Below, piece by piece: positions 34,233 to 42,668 of a stretch of 64,000 nt of DNA (its first letter is position 1; each line of letters begins with the position of its first letter). Source of the DNA: Planctomycetota bacterium. Its GTDB lineage: Bacteria; Planctomycetota; UBA1135; GCA-002748355. The translations under genes were made by a program, and so were the position numbers. Under the pieces are notes generated by a model. The model ran no database searches and had not been told where the DNA came from. It saw only the letters and a program-made list of their open reading frames with translations. The stretch is taken from contig JACKHW010000005.1 of NCBI GenBank assembly GCA_020638795.1, positions 478,569 through 542,568 of the forward strand, read 5' to 3'.

Positions 34233-35324
34233 TCAATCGAACCTCGAGACGAGGCAAGACGCCAGGGGGTACGAGGCAGCGGTACCAGAACTCGGTGTCC
34301 CGAACGCATCGACACGACCCACGTGCGGCGCATTCCACGGTCCGATGACTTGCAACTCTTCGCCTCCGCTCATCACGAGCCCGAATGCATTGGCGGCCGG
34401 ATCGATCGCGAACAACTGTCCGAAGATCGTCATGCCATGACTGACGGCAACCGCCGGGAACCGCGCGCTGCACGTGCCGGACCCTGTCGTGAGGACCGGC
34501 ACGATCACACTCCAATCATTGGCGACTTGGCAGAACCCGGAGGGAGCTGTCGCACTGCCTGGTATCGGCAGAGGTAGCGGGATGCTGTTCCAACTCGTCG
34601 CGGACAATCCGAGCCCGAGTCCGACGACGCTGCTCTTTGGGAGGTAGCGTCCCGAATACACGATGTCGCCACTGTTGGTCGTCCAATTGACCGTCGAGCC
34701 GTTCGCAGTCAGCTCCATGGGCCACACTTCACCGGTGGCTCTACAGCCGCCGGTCGTTTGCCAAGTCACGGGTCCAGGATACGCACTGGCTCCCGATACA
34801 GCGTCGAGGCGATAGCCCACGAGATTGTTGCGGCCGCGAATGACGAGCTCCCAGCACAACCCTGCGCTCCCCGTGTACGCAAACGGTCGGTCGAACGGTA
34901 GCGCGTAGGAAAAGGCACTCGGCATGAGATGGTGCGGAGCGGCCGGGAACTGGAACTGCTTGGCACTCGCAACGAGGGCTTTGTCGAACCCATGGTTCGC
35001 GTCGAACGTCGGGTTCATCGAAGCTGCGCTCACACCTGCCGTCGAACACCACAGGTCGGCGAGGATCACGAATGCCGCGTGCTCCCCGGCCCCATTCGAC
35101 TGCGGCGAGGACCAATTGTCTCGGCGGAAAGCGATCGACCGGACCGTCCTCGGCACACCTTTGAGGTCGTCGTGCACCTGCAGGACACGCGCCGACGAAG
35201 TCGAGGCAACGTGACCCAACCAAGCGTTGCCTTCGACGGACGTGAAGTGGGGCGGAGAAACGACGCTCTGTGCTGGCAGAGCGGCGGCGAGAACCGTCAT
35301 TGCGATCCAAGGTGTCGTGTACAT
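34233..35324 (-). CDS. Secreted hypothetical protein upstream of the kinase
   Basis: The 363-residue protein has a short signal peptide (TTPWIAMTVLAAALPAQ). The mature part is beta-rich, with few charged residues and many Ser, Thr, Gly and Pro (FAYTGSAGLCWELVIRGRNNLVGYRLDAVSG; IPLPLPIPGSATAPSGFCQVANDW; IFGQLFAIDPAANAFGLVMSGGEELQVIG). The SGFCQV and GQLFAIDP elements belong to the same family of secreted beta-domains as other exported proteins here. It ends 10 bp before the kinase start and may be a ligand, partner or substrate for the kinase's outer domain. That is inference. Confidence 0.7.
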   Translation of the reverse strand: MYTTPWIAMTVLAAALPAQSVVSPPHFTSVEGNAWLGHVASTSSARVLQVHDDLKGVPRTVRSIAFRRDNWSSPQSNGAGEHAAFVILADLWCSTAGVSAASMNPTFDANHGFDKALVASAKQFQFPAAPHHLMPSAFSYALPFDRPFAYTGSAGLCWELVIRGRNNLVGYRLDAVSGASAYPGPVTWQTTGGCRATGEVWPMELTANGSTVNWTTNSGDIVYSGRYLPKSSVVGLGLGLSATSWNSIPLPLPIPGSATAPSGFCQVANDWSVIVPVLTTGSGTCSARFPAVAVSHGMTIFGQLFAIDPAANAFGLVMSGGEELQVIGPWNAPHVGRVDAFGTPSSGTAASYPLASCLVSRFD

Positions 35325-35428
35325 CGGTCGGTCCCGGAGGTTTAGGATTGTCGGACAGGACTTCCTTGATCGGCGGCGACCGTTCGTGACCCAGGATTCC
35401 GGAATTCGATACGAGCCCGACGACGAAC

Positions 35429-35995
35429 TTGACGAACGATCACGAAGCAGTCGAATGCAGGTTCGCCGTCCTCTTCGATGGCGTCGCGCCGTCGTTGCAT
35501 GCGTGGGCCGCTTTGCGCGCGTCCGGTCCCTTGCGACGACGCCTCGAGCCCGAGGATCTCGTGCAGGAGATCGCCGTTCGTGCCTATCAACGCATCGACG
35601 ATTTCGATCCCGACCGCGGCAGTTTTCGTCAGTGGATCTTCGGTTTTGCGCAGCGCGTTTGGCTCGAAGTCTTGCGCGAACTCGGACGCGACCCGCTCTC
35701 GGACCGTCGGCGACAGGGCGGTGACTCGCAACTCGACGCCCTTCCAGACAGTGTGACTGCGATCAGCCAGCGCATCGCCAAGGAGGACACCCTTCGCGCA
35801 TCACTTGCGCGTCTGGAGGAGTTGAGCGACGACGATCGACGATTGGTCGCCTCTGTCGGCCTCGAGGGTTTGAGTCATGCGGATGCCGCTCTCGTACTGG
35901 CGATCAGTGAAGAATCGTGCCGCAAACGGTGGCAGCGACTGCGAGCGCGCCTCTCGCAGGATCCCGTCCTACGTAGTCTGCATCTGTGCGTGTGA
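35429..35995 (+). CDS. ECF-type sigma-70 factor
   Basis: The 188-residue protein uses TTG as the likely start. Region 2 is visible as LRRRLEPEDLVQEIAVRAYQRIDDFDPDRGSFRQWIFGFAQRVW, and region 4 as LSHADAALVLAISEESCRKRWQRLRARL. The DLVQE motif and the spacing suit the planctomycete sigma-70 ECF group. It is divergent, with 104 bp between, from the secreted-protein/kinase operon. That repeats the sigma-kinase association at 7.3-11.1 kb and makes that operon a probable target or partner. Confidence 0.82.
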   Translation: MTNDHEAVECRFAVLFDGVAPSLHAWAALRASGPLRRRLEPEDLVQEIAVRAYQRIDDFDPDRGSFRQWIFGFAQRVWLEVLRELGRDPLSDRRRQGGDSQLDALPDSVTAISQRIAKEDTLRASLARLEELSDDDRRLVASVGLEGLSHADAALVLAISEESCRKRWQRLRARLSQDPVLRSLHLCV

Positions 35996-36046
35996 TCACC
36001 GTACTCGAGCCGCCGAAAACGTTCGCTCTCGAGGTCCGCCGTAGCG

Positions 36047-36826
36047 TCAGGGACGAACAGGGCGAGCCTTGATCGAACCGAGATTGTAAGTGCACCCGAA
36101 GTAGAGTTGCACGTCGGGCGCATCGTTCGAAAGACCGACGAATACCGCAGAGTCGATGACACACTGCGTCGACGCCGTGAGGCTCGCCCCCACGATGCTG
36201 AACAACGCCCGAGTGTCCCTCGCCGGAACGAAAGTACCGCCGACCTCTGCGAAGGCAGCAAAGCGTTCAGACAGTGGTACACCAGCCGTCAGTGTCGCGG
36301 TTTGCTCGGACGCGAAGCCTGCACCGTCGGGATTGCCGAGTGCGCCGTACTGATAGAAGAGGTTGGTGTTCACGGACCCGATTTGCTGATTCAGAATGAC
36401 CCCCAGTCGGAGGTCCAGTTCGCCGCTTCCGAGCCCGTCCCCGACACTCGCGGTCGGCAACTTTCCGCTCATGACGAATGCCCCCGAAGGCGTGCCCTCG
36501 CCAGCTTCGAACAGGCGGTGGCGCGTACCGAGGACGAGATCACTGCTGCCTTCCGCATCCTGTCCGGGCTGAGCGACACGCTGCCAAGGCGACCAGCCCA
36601 CGAAGAGTTCGGTGTCTTGACTGGCGCCGTATTTGAGAGTGTTCGGCGAGTCGAAAAGCGTGTCGGGCTCGATCGCGATTCCTGTCTCGAGCTCGAAGCT
36701 GCCCTCGCGAGTCGTCGCTGTATCGAACGAGACGGTAGGCCGCTGCGGTGTCACGACGGCGCTCTGCTGCAACTCACACGATTGCAGAAAGGCGACGAGC
36801 GCCAGGATGGGGAGTGTGCGATGCAT
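36047..36826 (-). CDS. Outer-membrane beta-barrel-like lipoprotein
   Basis: The 259-residue protein opens with a lipoprotein signal (LPILALVAFLQSC). Alternating hydrophobic strands follow: FELETGIAIEPD, TELFVGWSPWQRV, SSDLVLGTRHRLFE, GELDLRLGVILNQQIGSVNTNLFYQYG, TLTAGVPLSERFAAFAEVGG and VQLYFGCTYNLG. The pattern resembles the putative phenol-degradation MetA/transporter barrel family. The order of features fits an outer-membrane protein of unknown cargo. ATG 36826 is preferred over the TTG just before it. Confidence 0.65.
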   Translation of the reverse strand: MHRTLPILALVAFLQSCELQQSAVVTPQRPTVSFDTATTREGSFELETGIAIEPDTLFDSPNTLKYGASQDTELFVGWSPWQRVAQPGQDAEGSSDLVLGTRHRLFEAGEGTPSGAFVMSGKLPTASVGDGLGSGELDLRLGVILNQQIGSVNTNLFYQYGALGNPDGAGFASEQTATLTAGVPLSERFAAFAEVGGTFVPARDTRALFSIVGASLTASTQCVIDSAVFVGLSNDAPDVQLYFGCTYNLGSIKARPVRP

Positions 36827-36864
36827 CAATAACCCTGTGGTCGCGACGATGTCGCTGCCTCTCT

Positions 36865-37836
36865 TCAGTTGAGCAAATCCTGCACGACCTCGCCCTTCCC
36901 GAGAACGAACAACAAGTCTCCTTTCCGAATCACGTCACTCGGCTTCGGCGGCATGGAAAGCTCACCGTTACGACGGCGAATCCCGACGACCATGACTCCG
37001 CGATCGCGCAAGCCGGACGCGGAAAGCGGCTGGTCGACGTAGGACGCGTTGTCCGAAACCTTGAGCTCGGCGAGTTCGAACGCCTTGCCTCGCGCCGTCA
37101 CGACTTCGAAAAAGTCTTCGACGTGCGGCGTCGCCAGGAGCTGCGCCATCTTCGCGGCCCCGGTCGCGTAGAGACTGATGACACGATTGGCGCCGGCTCG
37201 CCTCAGCTTGATTGCGTCCTTCTCCGTCGTGGCGCGGGACAGGATCAAAAGGTCCTTGCGCAACAGGCGCGCCGACAGCACGACGAACATGTTCTCGGCG
37301 TCACTCGGCAGCGTGCACGCGATGCCGCGCGCGCGCTCGATACCGGCTGCGCGGAGCACGTCGTCCTCGGTCGCGTCGCCGACCAAGAACGGCCAGTTCC
37401 GCTCCTTGCAGGCCTCGGCGATCTCTTCGCTCGAATCGATCGCGATGAAGGGAAGAGAGCGCTCCTCGAGCTCCTCGCAGAGCGAGCGACCGAGCCGCCC
37501 CAAACCACACACGATGAAGTGGTCTTGCATCTTGTTGAGGATGGACATCATTTTCTTCTGGCCGAGCCAATCGCCGAGCTGTGCTCGCACGACGAACTCC
37601 CCCAGCGTCACGGCGCCGAACATGAACACGCCAAGGCCGACGATCAGGAAGATCATCGCGAACAGGCGCCCAGAATCCGACAACGGATGGACTTCGGTAT
37701 AGCCGACGGTGGTCAGCGTGATGACCGCCATGTAGAGGCCATCGAACAAACTCCAATCCTCGATCAGCGAGAACCCGATTGCACCCGACAGAGTCAGGAC
37801 GAGCAGCACGAGAATGACTCGCAGGATCTCTCTCAT
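36865..37836 (-). CDS. Potassium channel with RCK (TrkA-N/TrkA-C) domains
   Basis: The 323-residue protein has two membrane helices around a pore loop (VITLTTVGYTEVHPLS), so the selectivity filter is TVGYTE rather than TVGYGD. A cytoplasmic RCK-N domain follows, with the Rossmann motif FIVCGLGRLGRSL and the acidic AIDSSEE. An RCK-C domain begins near residue 240 (ELAELKVSDNASYVDQPLSASGLRDRGVMVVGIRR ... PSDVIRKGDLLFVLG). The layout is that of MthK-type ligand-gated K+ channels, with eight RCK domains in the tetramer if both are used. The variant filter is known in other prokaryotic members. Confidence 0.88.
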   Translation of the reverse strand: MREILRVILVLLVLTLSGAIGFSLIEDWSLFDGLYMAVITLTTVGYTEVHPLSDSGRLFAMIFLIVGLGVFMFGAVTLGEFVVRAQLGDWLGQKKMMSILNKMQDHFIVCGLGRLGRSLCEELEERSLPFIAIDSSEEIAEACKERNWPFLVGDATEDDVLRAAGIERARGIACTLPSDAENMFVVLSARLLRKDLLILSRATTEKDAIKLRRAGANRVISLYATGAAKMAQLLATPHVEDFFEVVTARGKAFELAELKVSDNASYVDQPLSASGLRDRGVMVVGIRRRNGELSMPPKPSDVIRKGDLLFVLGKGEVVQDLLN

Positions 37837-37914
37837 GAAGGGGGCGCACGAAGGACCGCCGACGCGGTCGAAGGGATGGTTCCATGCTGGCGGCGCACCG
37901 CCTCGCGCCGCAAC

Positions 37915-38418
37915 TCAGTTGCCGAGGACTTTACAGAAGACGACCTTGCCGTCGCCAGGTGCGTAGAACGATTCCAGCTCCGCTTCGACGATGTAGCCCA
38001 TACCTCGATAGAAGGCCCTCGTCGGCGCATAGTCCTCGCGCGACGACGTATCGACGTAGATGCGCGTGCCGCCAAGTCGTGCAATCGACGCCTCGACCTC
38101 GGCAATGAGCCGGCGGCCGAGACCACGACGCTGCAAACCGGCATCGACCGCGATCCAGTACAAGTCGTAGCTCGATTGAGTTGCGGGAATCGGACCGAAG
38201 CACGCGTAGCCGAGAGTCTCGGATCCCGAATCGCCGAACACGAAGTGATAGCCGGAAGCATCCCCCTTCGACCGGCGCTCCACCACGAGTTCGACCGCGA
38301 TCGCGACCTCACCGTCGTTGAACTTCTTCGTCGAGGTCACGATCCGCTCCACGCGTTCTTCGTCGCGCGGTTGCAATTGCGTGCGAAACACGATTTCAGA
38401 GTCGCTGCCTGAAGTCAC
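37915..38418 (-). CDS. GNAT-family N-acetyltransferase
   Basis: The 167-residue protein is the last gene of the KamA/ATP-grasp operon. It has the acetyl-CoA pyrophosphate loop (LQRRGLGRRLIAEVE) after strand LYWIAVD, and the C-terminal RAFYRGMGYIVEAELESFYAPGDGKVVFCKVL. A long acidic/basic N-terminal helix region (QPRDEERVERIVTSTKKFNDGEVAIAVELV) precedes it. The GTG start at 38418 overlaps the stop of the HDAC gene as GTGA, implying coupled translation. From context the acceptor could be an amine of the operon's product, analogous to the beta-lysine acetyltransferase AblB, but no substrate is shown by sequence. Confidence 0.85.
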   Translation of the reverse strand: MTSGSDSEIVFRTQLQPRDEERVERIVTSTKKFNDGEVAIAVELVVERRSKGDASGYHFVFGDSGSETLGYACFGPIPATQSSYDLYWIAVDAGLQRRGLGRRLIAEVEASIARLGGTRIYVDTSSREDYAPTRAFYRGMGYIVEAELESFYAPGDGKVVFCKVLGN

Positions 38419-40175
38419 GGTTGCCTCACCGTCGCAGGGATTCCCTCGATGCCGGCCGCGAGACCGCTGAAGAATGCACGAGCATTCGCCCCGAGTGAGA
38501 CCGTGCGGTAGCCACCTTCTTGCACGACGAGCGTCGGTAGTCCCAGCTTGCCGATCCGCAGGCCGACGTTTTCGAAATCGTGTTTCTGGAGCGGCCACGT
38601 TCCCGTCGGGTCGCGCTTCGCTGTGTCGAGACCGAGCGCAACGACGAGATGGGTCGGCCCGAACTCGCGAATCACATCGAGCGCTCGATCGAGAGCCGCG
38701 ACGTAGTCAGAAAACTCGATCGTCTCCGGCAAGGGAAGATTGAGGTTGTATCCGAGACCAACCCCCTCGCCGCGCTCCTCCTCGAATCCCGAGAAGAACG
38801 GATACGCGATCCTTGGCTCGCCATGGATCGATACGGTCAACACGTCGTCGCGCGCGTAGAAGATGTCTTGCTGGCCGTTCCCGTGGTGGTAGTCGATGTC
38901 GAGGATCGCGACCTTGCCGCTTGCCGTGCGGGCGAGGTGATCCGCAGCGATCGCGTTGTTGTTGAAGTAGCAGAAACCGCCGAACACTCCGTGTTCGGCG
39001 TGATGCCCCGGAGGTCGTACGAGCGCATACGCGAGTCGACGGCCTTCGAGGATGGAGTCGGCTGCGGTGAGCGCGCAGTTGACCGCTCGTCGCGCAGCCA
39101 GGTACGCGTTCTGGTTGAGCGGAGTGAACGTGTCGATGCAGTAGTAGCCGGCGCAGTACGAGATATCGTCCGGCATGCGCGTTCTGTTGCGGACCGGGAA
39201 CACGTACGGATACACCGACTTGCCCGCAGGCACCGCCTTGCAAGCGCGATCGAGGAAGCTCACGAGTTCGGGAGAGTGCACACGTGTGAGATGCTCGTCG
39301 CCGTAGGCGCGCGGTTCCACGGGATCGAAGAGTTTCGTCCCTTCGACACCCTTGAGGATCGAACGGATCCGCACCGGAGCCTCGACGTAGCCACGTTCGC
39401 GCACATGATGGATGTCATGATCGTTGTTGACGACGAGGGTGATCTGACCTCGCCCGACCACGGTGGATCGTAGAGCACTCTTCGACACATACCGTGGTTC
39501 CCGCAGGCGAACGGGATCATCGCGGAACGACGCGACGACGTCGTCGATGTAGCCTTCCGGACAGATGTCGCCGTACTTGCGCTCGAGGATCGCGCGCACG
39601 ACTTCACGCGCCTTGTGCGCCTCGAGTGGACGCCCCGCATCGAGGTCGTCGAACACCAAGTAAGGAAGGTCCAGATCTCCGGGTTTGAGCGGCGTCTCGT
39701 AGCCGGTGTGGATGATCGGTCGAGCGCCATAGCGCTCGTAGAAACGGAGCCGAGCCGCATTCTGTTTCGCGTGCGACGGATCGCTACAAGCCTCGGGGTC
39801 ATCGGGCAGGCACTCGAAGAACAGACCGACACAGTCCAGTTCTCGCGCCGCACTCCGTACCCGGTCGTACAGTGCACCGCCGATGCCGCCTCCCCCGGAG
39901 ACCTTGCCGGACGCGATGTAGTCGAGCAGACAGAAGCCGATGTCGGGCGCATACGAGAGCAGCGCGAAGCTGTGCAAGTGTCCGCGCATGTCGTCCGCGA
40001 CGAACAACATCGCTCGCATCTGATGCCGCAACGGATCGCGCAACCGCAACGGCAACGTGTCGATCTCCTCGGCCGACAGACCTGGAAGTTGCTTGCGCAG
40101 GATCTCCTGAACGCGTGCGAGATCGCGCCGATTGCCCGGCAACGTCTCGTCATCGATCTGACGAATTCGGAACAT
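38415..40175 (-). CDS. GNAT-histone deacetylase/acetylpolyamine amidohydrolase fusion
   Basis: The 586-residue protein combines two opposing activities. Residues ~1-165 are GNAT-like (FALLSYAPDIGFCLLDYIAS; GGGIGGALYDRV for CoA binding; RLRFYERYGARPI). Residues ~240-586 are a class I/II-type zinc deacetylase. RPPGHHAEHG at 387-396 carries the catalytic histidines, FCYFNNNAIAADHL follows, and DIDYHHGNGQQ at 426-436 carries the zinc Asp and His. GLDTAKRDP carries the third Asp ligand, and EGGYR near the end holds the transition-state tyrosine. Bacterial relatives remove acetyl groups from polyamines or other amines. The gene starts 3 bp after the ATP-grasp gene ends and is translationally coupled to the separate GNAT gene. 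Confidence 0.88.
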   Translation of the reverse strand: MFRIRQIDDETLPGNRRDLARVQEILRKQLPGLSAEEIDTLPLRLRDPLRHQMRAMLFVADDMRGHLHSFALLSYAPDIGFCLLDYIASGKVSGGGGIGGALYDRVRSAARELDCVGLFFECLPDDPEACSDPSHAKQNAARLRFYERYGARPIIHTGYETPLKPGDLDLPYLVFDDLDAGRPLEAHKAREVVRAILERKYGDICPEGYIDDVVASFRDDPVRLREPRYVSKSALRSTVVGRGQITLVVNNDHDIHHVRERGYVEAPVRIRSILKGVEGTKLFDPVEPRAYGDEHLTRVHSPELVSFLDRACKAVPAGKSVYPYVFPVRNRTRMPDDISYCAGYYCIDTFTPLNQNAYLAARRAVNCALTAADSILEGRRLAYALVRPPGHHAEHGVFGGFCYFNNNAIAADHLARTASGKVAILDIDYHHGNGQQDIFYARDDVLTVSIHGEPRIAYPFFSGFEEERGEGVGLGYNLNLPLPETIEFSDYVAALDRALDVIREFGPTHLVVALGLDTAKRDPTGTWPLQKHDFENVGLRIGKLGLPTLVVQEGGYRTVSLGANARAFFSGLAAGIEGIPATVRQP

Positions 40176-40178
40176 GGG

Positions 40179-41171
40179 TCAAGCGTCTACGAGCATTGCC
40201 GCGTCGAGAATCCGTTCGATCGCGCTCGCGAACCGGATCCCCGCTTCATCGAGAGCCGCCGCGAAGCCGGCGTCAGGACTGAGGCACGGATTGACGTTGA
40301 CGTCGATGATCCAGGGATCCCCGCCGTCGTCCACCCGGAAATCGATTCGCGCATAACCGGCGAGACCGAATGCGCTCCAAACGGCTGCGGCCAACGACTC
40401 CATCCGCGCCACCAGCGAGGCGTCCGATGGCGAAACGCCGAAGCTCCGTGGTGTTGCCAGATCCTCTGGTGACCCTGGGCTCCACTTTGCCCGATAGCCG
40501 ACGACGCGTGGGGATTCGCCCGTGTCGCCTTGGAAGTCGATCTCCGCCGCCGGTAAGTGTTCGACTCCACGACCTCGAGCGAGAAGGGCGAGGTTGAACT
40601 CGCGACCGTGTACGTAAGCTTCGGCGATCGCCTCACCGCCGAGGTCCGGACATCGCCGCACGATCTCCTCGCGCAATTCACGCGGAGAGCGGACCGTGAC
40701 GACGCTGTCCGCCTCGAGGCCCAGCGAACCGTGCTCCCAAACCGACTTCACGATGTAACGACTCGCCGTCAGCGTCACATCGCTGTCGAGTTGCGAATTC
40801 GAGAACCAAGACGGCGATGGAAGGCCATGTGCTTCGAGCCGTGCTTTCGTGTGGACCTTGCTGCCCGCGATGGTCATCGCACGAGAGTCGCTGCCCGTGA
40901 AGGGTATGCCCTCACGCTCCAGTGCAGCAGGGACGATCGCGACGGCCTCGCCACCGCCATCGACGCTTTCGACGAGGTTGAAGGCGACATCGGCACCAGT
41001 CTCGTGCAACTGCTCCAGCATCGAATCGATGTCGCCATCGAAGACGACCGTCGACTGCGCGTGACCGAGCTCGACGAGCGCAGCGCCGATCGCTCGGACT
41101 TGTTCCAGGACGTCGCTCTCGTCGGCGCGTGCGTTGGCGGGTAACGCCTGATGCAAGATCGCGACCTTCAT
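40179..41171 (-). CDS. D-Ala-D-Ala-ligase-like ATP-grasp enzyme B
   Basis: The 330-residue protein has the three parts of the Ddl fold: an N-terminal Rossmann-like domain (KVAILHQALPANARADESDVLEQV; GADVAFNLVES), the ATP-grasp small domain (ARLEAHGLPSPSWF ... YIVKSVWEHGSLGLEADSVV, lysine for ATP) and the C-terminal Mg2+ site (GYARIDFRVDDGGDPWIIDVNVNPCLSPD, with acidic and Asn ligands). It should form an amide bond from a carboxylate by way of an acyl phosphate. It overlaps the first ATP-grasp gene as ATGA. Two such enzymes in tandem suggest two successive ligations. Its substrate is unknown, and peptidoglycan synthesis is unlikely given the neighbours. Confidence 0.85.
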   Translation of the reverse strand: MKVAILHQALPANARADESDVLEQVRAIGAALVELGHAQSTVVFDGDIDSMLEQLHETGADVAFNLVESVDGGGEAVAIVPAALEREGIPFTGSDSRAMTIAGSKVHTKARLEAHGLPSPSWFSNSQLDSDVTLTASRYIVKSVWEHGSLGLEADSVVTVRSPRELREEIVRRCPDLGGEAIAEAYVHGREFNLALLARGRGVEHLPAAEIDFQGDTGESPRVVGYRAKWSPGSPEDLATPRSFGVSPSDASLVARMESLAAAVWSAFGLAGYARIDFRVDDGGDPWIIDVNVNPCLSPDAGFAAALDEAGIRFASAIERILDAAMLVDA

Positions 41172-42172
41172 GCACGGCTCGCGGCCGGAACTCGCTTCAG
41201 CGCCGAATCGAGGATCGCGCCGACGAGCTCGACGTAGGGCCGCCCACTCTGACCCCACAGGATCGGTAGGTCCGAGTGTGTCGGATGCATGCCCGGAAGC
41301 GGATTGATCTCGAGAATCTGAAACGCGCCACTCGCGTCTGCACGGAGGTCCACGCGACCACCGTCACGTGCGCCGATCAACCGCCAAGCGTCGAGTGCGA
41401 TCTCGCAAGCATGGAGCGCGTCGCGATCGTCGACACGCGTGTAACGAACCAAGCTCTCGCACTCTTCCTTGTTTCGGAACGAACAGACATCCATGTCAGC
41501 ACCCGGCAGTTGTTCGACCTCGAGGGCACCGATGCTCCACGCGTCGTCGCCCGTGCCGACGATCCCGACGGTCAACTCGCGACCAGGCAGGAACGCCTCG
41601 ACGAGTACGGGCTGCCGGAACATCGTGAACAACCTCTCGCACAACGCAGCCAACTGTCCTGGGTCACGCGCCACGGCATCGGCACCGATGCCTTTGCTCG
41701 TACCTTCGGCAACGGGTTTCGCGAGCAGCGGAAACGGCATGTCGACCGTCGACGCCCCACCGATCGACTCGACCACCGCGAACGGCGCCGTCGGCATGCC
41801 GGCGTCGCGCAAGATTCGCTTGGTCAGCCCTTTGTGCAACGTCAGCGCGGCGACCAGAGGATCCGAGAACGTGTACGGAATCTCGTACGCGTCCAAGAGC
41901 GCCGGCACCTGAGCCTCGCGTCCGAAGCCATTGCGGCCTTCGGCGATGTTGAAGACGAGGTCCCAACGGTCTCCACGGCGTAGACGATCCACAAGTGCTC
42001 GAATCCCACCGATCCGATCGACACGACATCCGTGTTCGGCGATCGTCGCACTCAAGGCATCGATCGTCGCAGGACTGTCGAACTCGGCGAGGTCTTCGTG
42101 CGAGAGACCTTCGTACACGGAGTCGGTCCGGAGGTCGAAACACAAACCGACCGTGAGGTCATGCATCGCCAT
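41168..42172 (-). CDS. D-Ala-D-Ala-ligase-like ATP-grasp enzyme A
   Basis: The 334-residue protein has a Ddl-like architecture: WDLVFNIAEGRNGFGREAQVPALLDAYEIPYTFSDPLVAALTLHKGLTKRILRDAGMPTAPF (Ddl N-domain into ATP-grasp), PLLAKPVAEGTSKGI (ATP-binding lysine and glycine loop), VLVEAFLPGRELTVGIVG and GRVDLRADASGAFQILEINPLPGMHP (Mg2+ ligands E/N). The EGR-G and HKGLTKRILRDAG motifs are closely Ddl-like, yet the gene lies in a KamA/HDAC operon and overlaps the ykgJ-like gene by 14 bp. It is predicted to activate a carboxylate and couple it to an amine, probably beta-lysine or a derivative. The ligands are not deducible. Confidence 0.87.
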   Translation of the reverse strand: MAMHDLTVGLCFDLRTDSVYEGLSHEDLAEFDSPATIDALSATIAEHGCRVDRIGGIRALVDRLRRGDRWDLVFNIAEGRNGFGREAQVPALLDAYEIPYTFSDPLVAALTLHKGLTKRILRDAGMPTAPFAVVESIGGASTVDMPFPLLAKPVAEGTSKGIGADAVARDPGQLAALCERLFTMFRQPVLVEAFLPGRELTVGIVGTGDDAWSIGALEVEQLPGADMDVCSFRNKEECESLVRYTRVDDRDALHACEIALDAWRLIGARDGGRVDLRADASGAFQILEINPLPGMHPTHSDLPILWGQSGRPYVELVGAILDSALKRVPAASRA

Positions 42173-42668
42173 GTCTCAACTCCTCGTAGAGCCGCGCTCG
42201 CCACGTTTCCGCAACGGACTCGGGGATTTCGAGCAACTCGCTCATCGGACGATCATCGGGTGACAACGCGGCGCGCGGACAGTACTCGTCGTCGAGCCCG
42301 TCGAGCCCCTGCTCCGTGTAGGAATACGGATAGATCCTGCAGACCAGAGGGCGCACATCGAGCTCGAGCTCGCATCCACGCGCACCGAGAAACGTGCAAT
42401 CGCCATCGACTCGGCGCTCTAGCAAACGGCGCGTTCCATCGGAAGCCGTCGTGTAGCGTTGCCAATTCGGGTCGTCGTCGTCCGGTTCGAGATACGCCGG
42501 ATCGAGAGGAACACGTCGTTCCCAGAAGTCGTTTCGCCCGGTGTGGGCCGCGATGCGCTCGATGTCTCCTTCCGTGACCAAGATCTCGGCACGCTGACAG
42601 CACGTGCGCTGCATCGTTGCACACCGCGCGCAAACCGACAGATCCGCGGCAACCGAAGTCTCGTTCAT
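42159..42668 (-). CDS. YkgJ-family Cys-cluster protein
   Basis: The 169-residue protein has the YkgJ CxxCxxxxxxCC opening (VCARCATMQRTCCQ) and a second set (CTFLGARGCELELDVRPLVCRIYPY) that together can bind zinc or an Fe-S cluster. LLEIPESVAETWRARLYEEL ends it. The ATG at 42668 overlaps the kamA stop as ATGA. Its own end overlaps the next ATP-grasp gene, so it is an integral operon member. YkgJ proteins often neighbour metal- or radical-dependent enzymes, but their function is not settled. Here it may serve the KamA enzyme or a metal in the pathway. Confidence 0.8.
   Translation of the reverse strand: MNETSVAADLSVCARCATMQRTCCQRAEILVTEGDIERIAAHTGRNDFWERRVPLDPAYLEPDDDDPNWQRYTTASDGTRRLLERRVDGDCTFLGARGCELELDVRPLVCRIYPYSYTEQGLDGLDDEYCPRAALSPDDRPMSELLEIPESVAETWRARLYEELRHGDA

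Noticed and set aside
40179..42172. The two ATP-grasp genes as ordinary cell-wall D-Ala-D-Ala ligases
   Set aside because: They are embedded between a KamA/YkgJ pair and a GNAT-HDAC gene with overlapping starts, and no mur, fts or alr gene is near.
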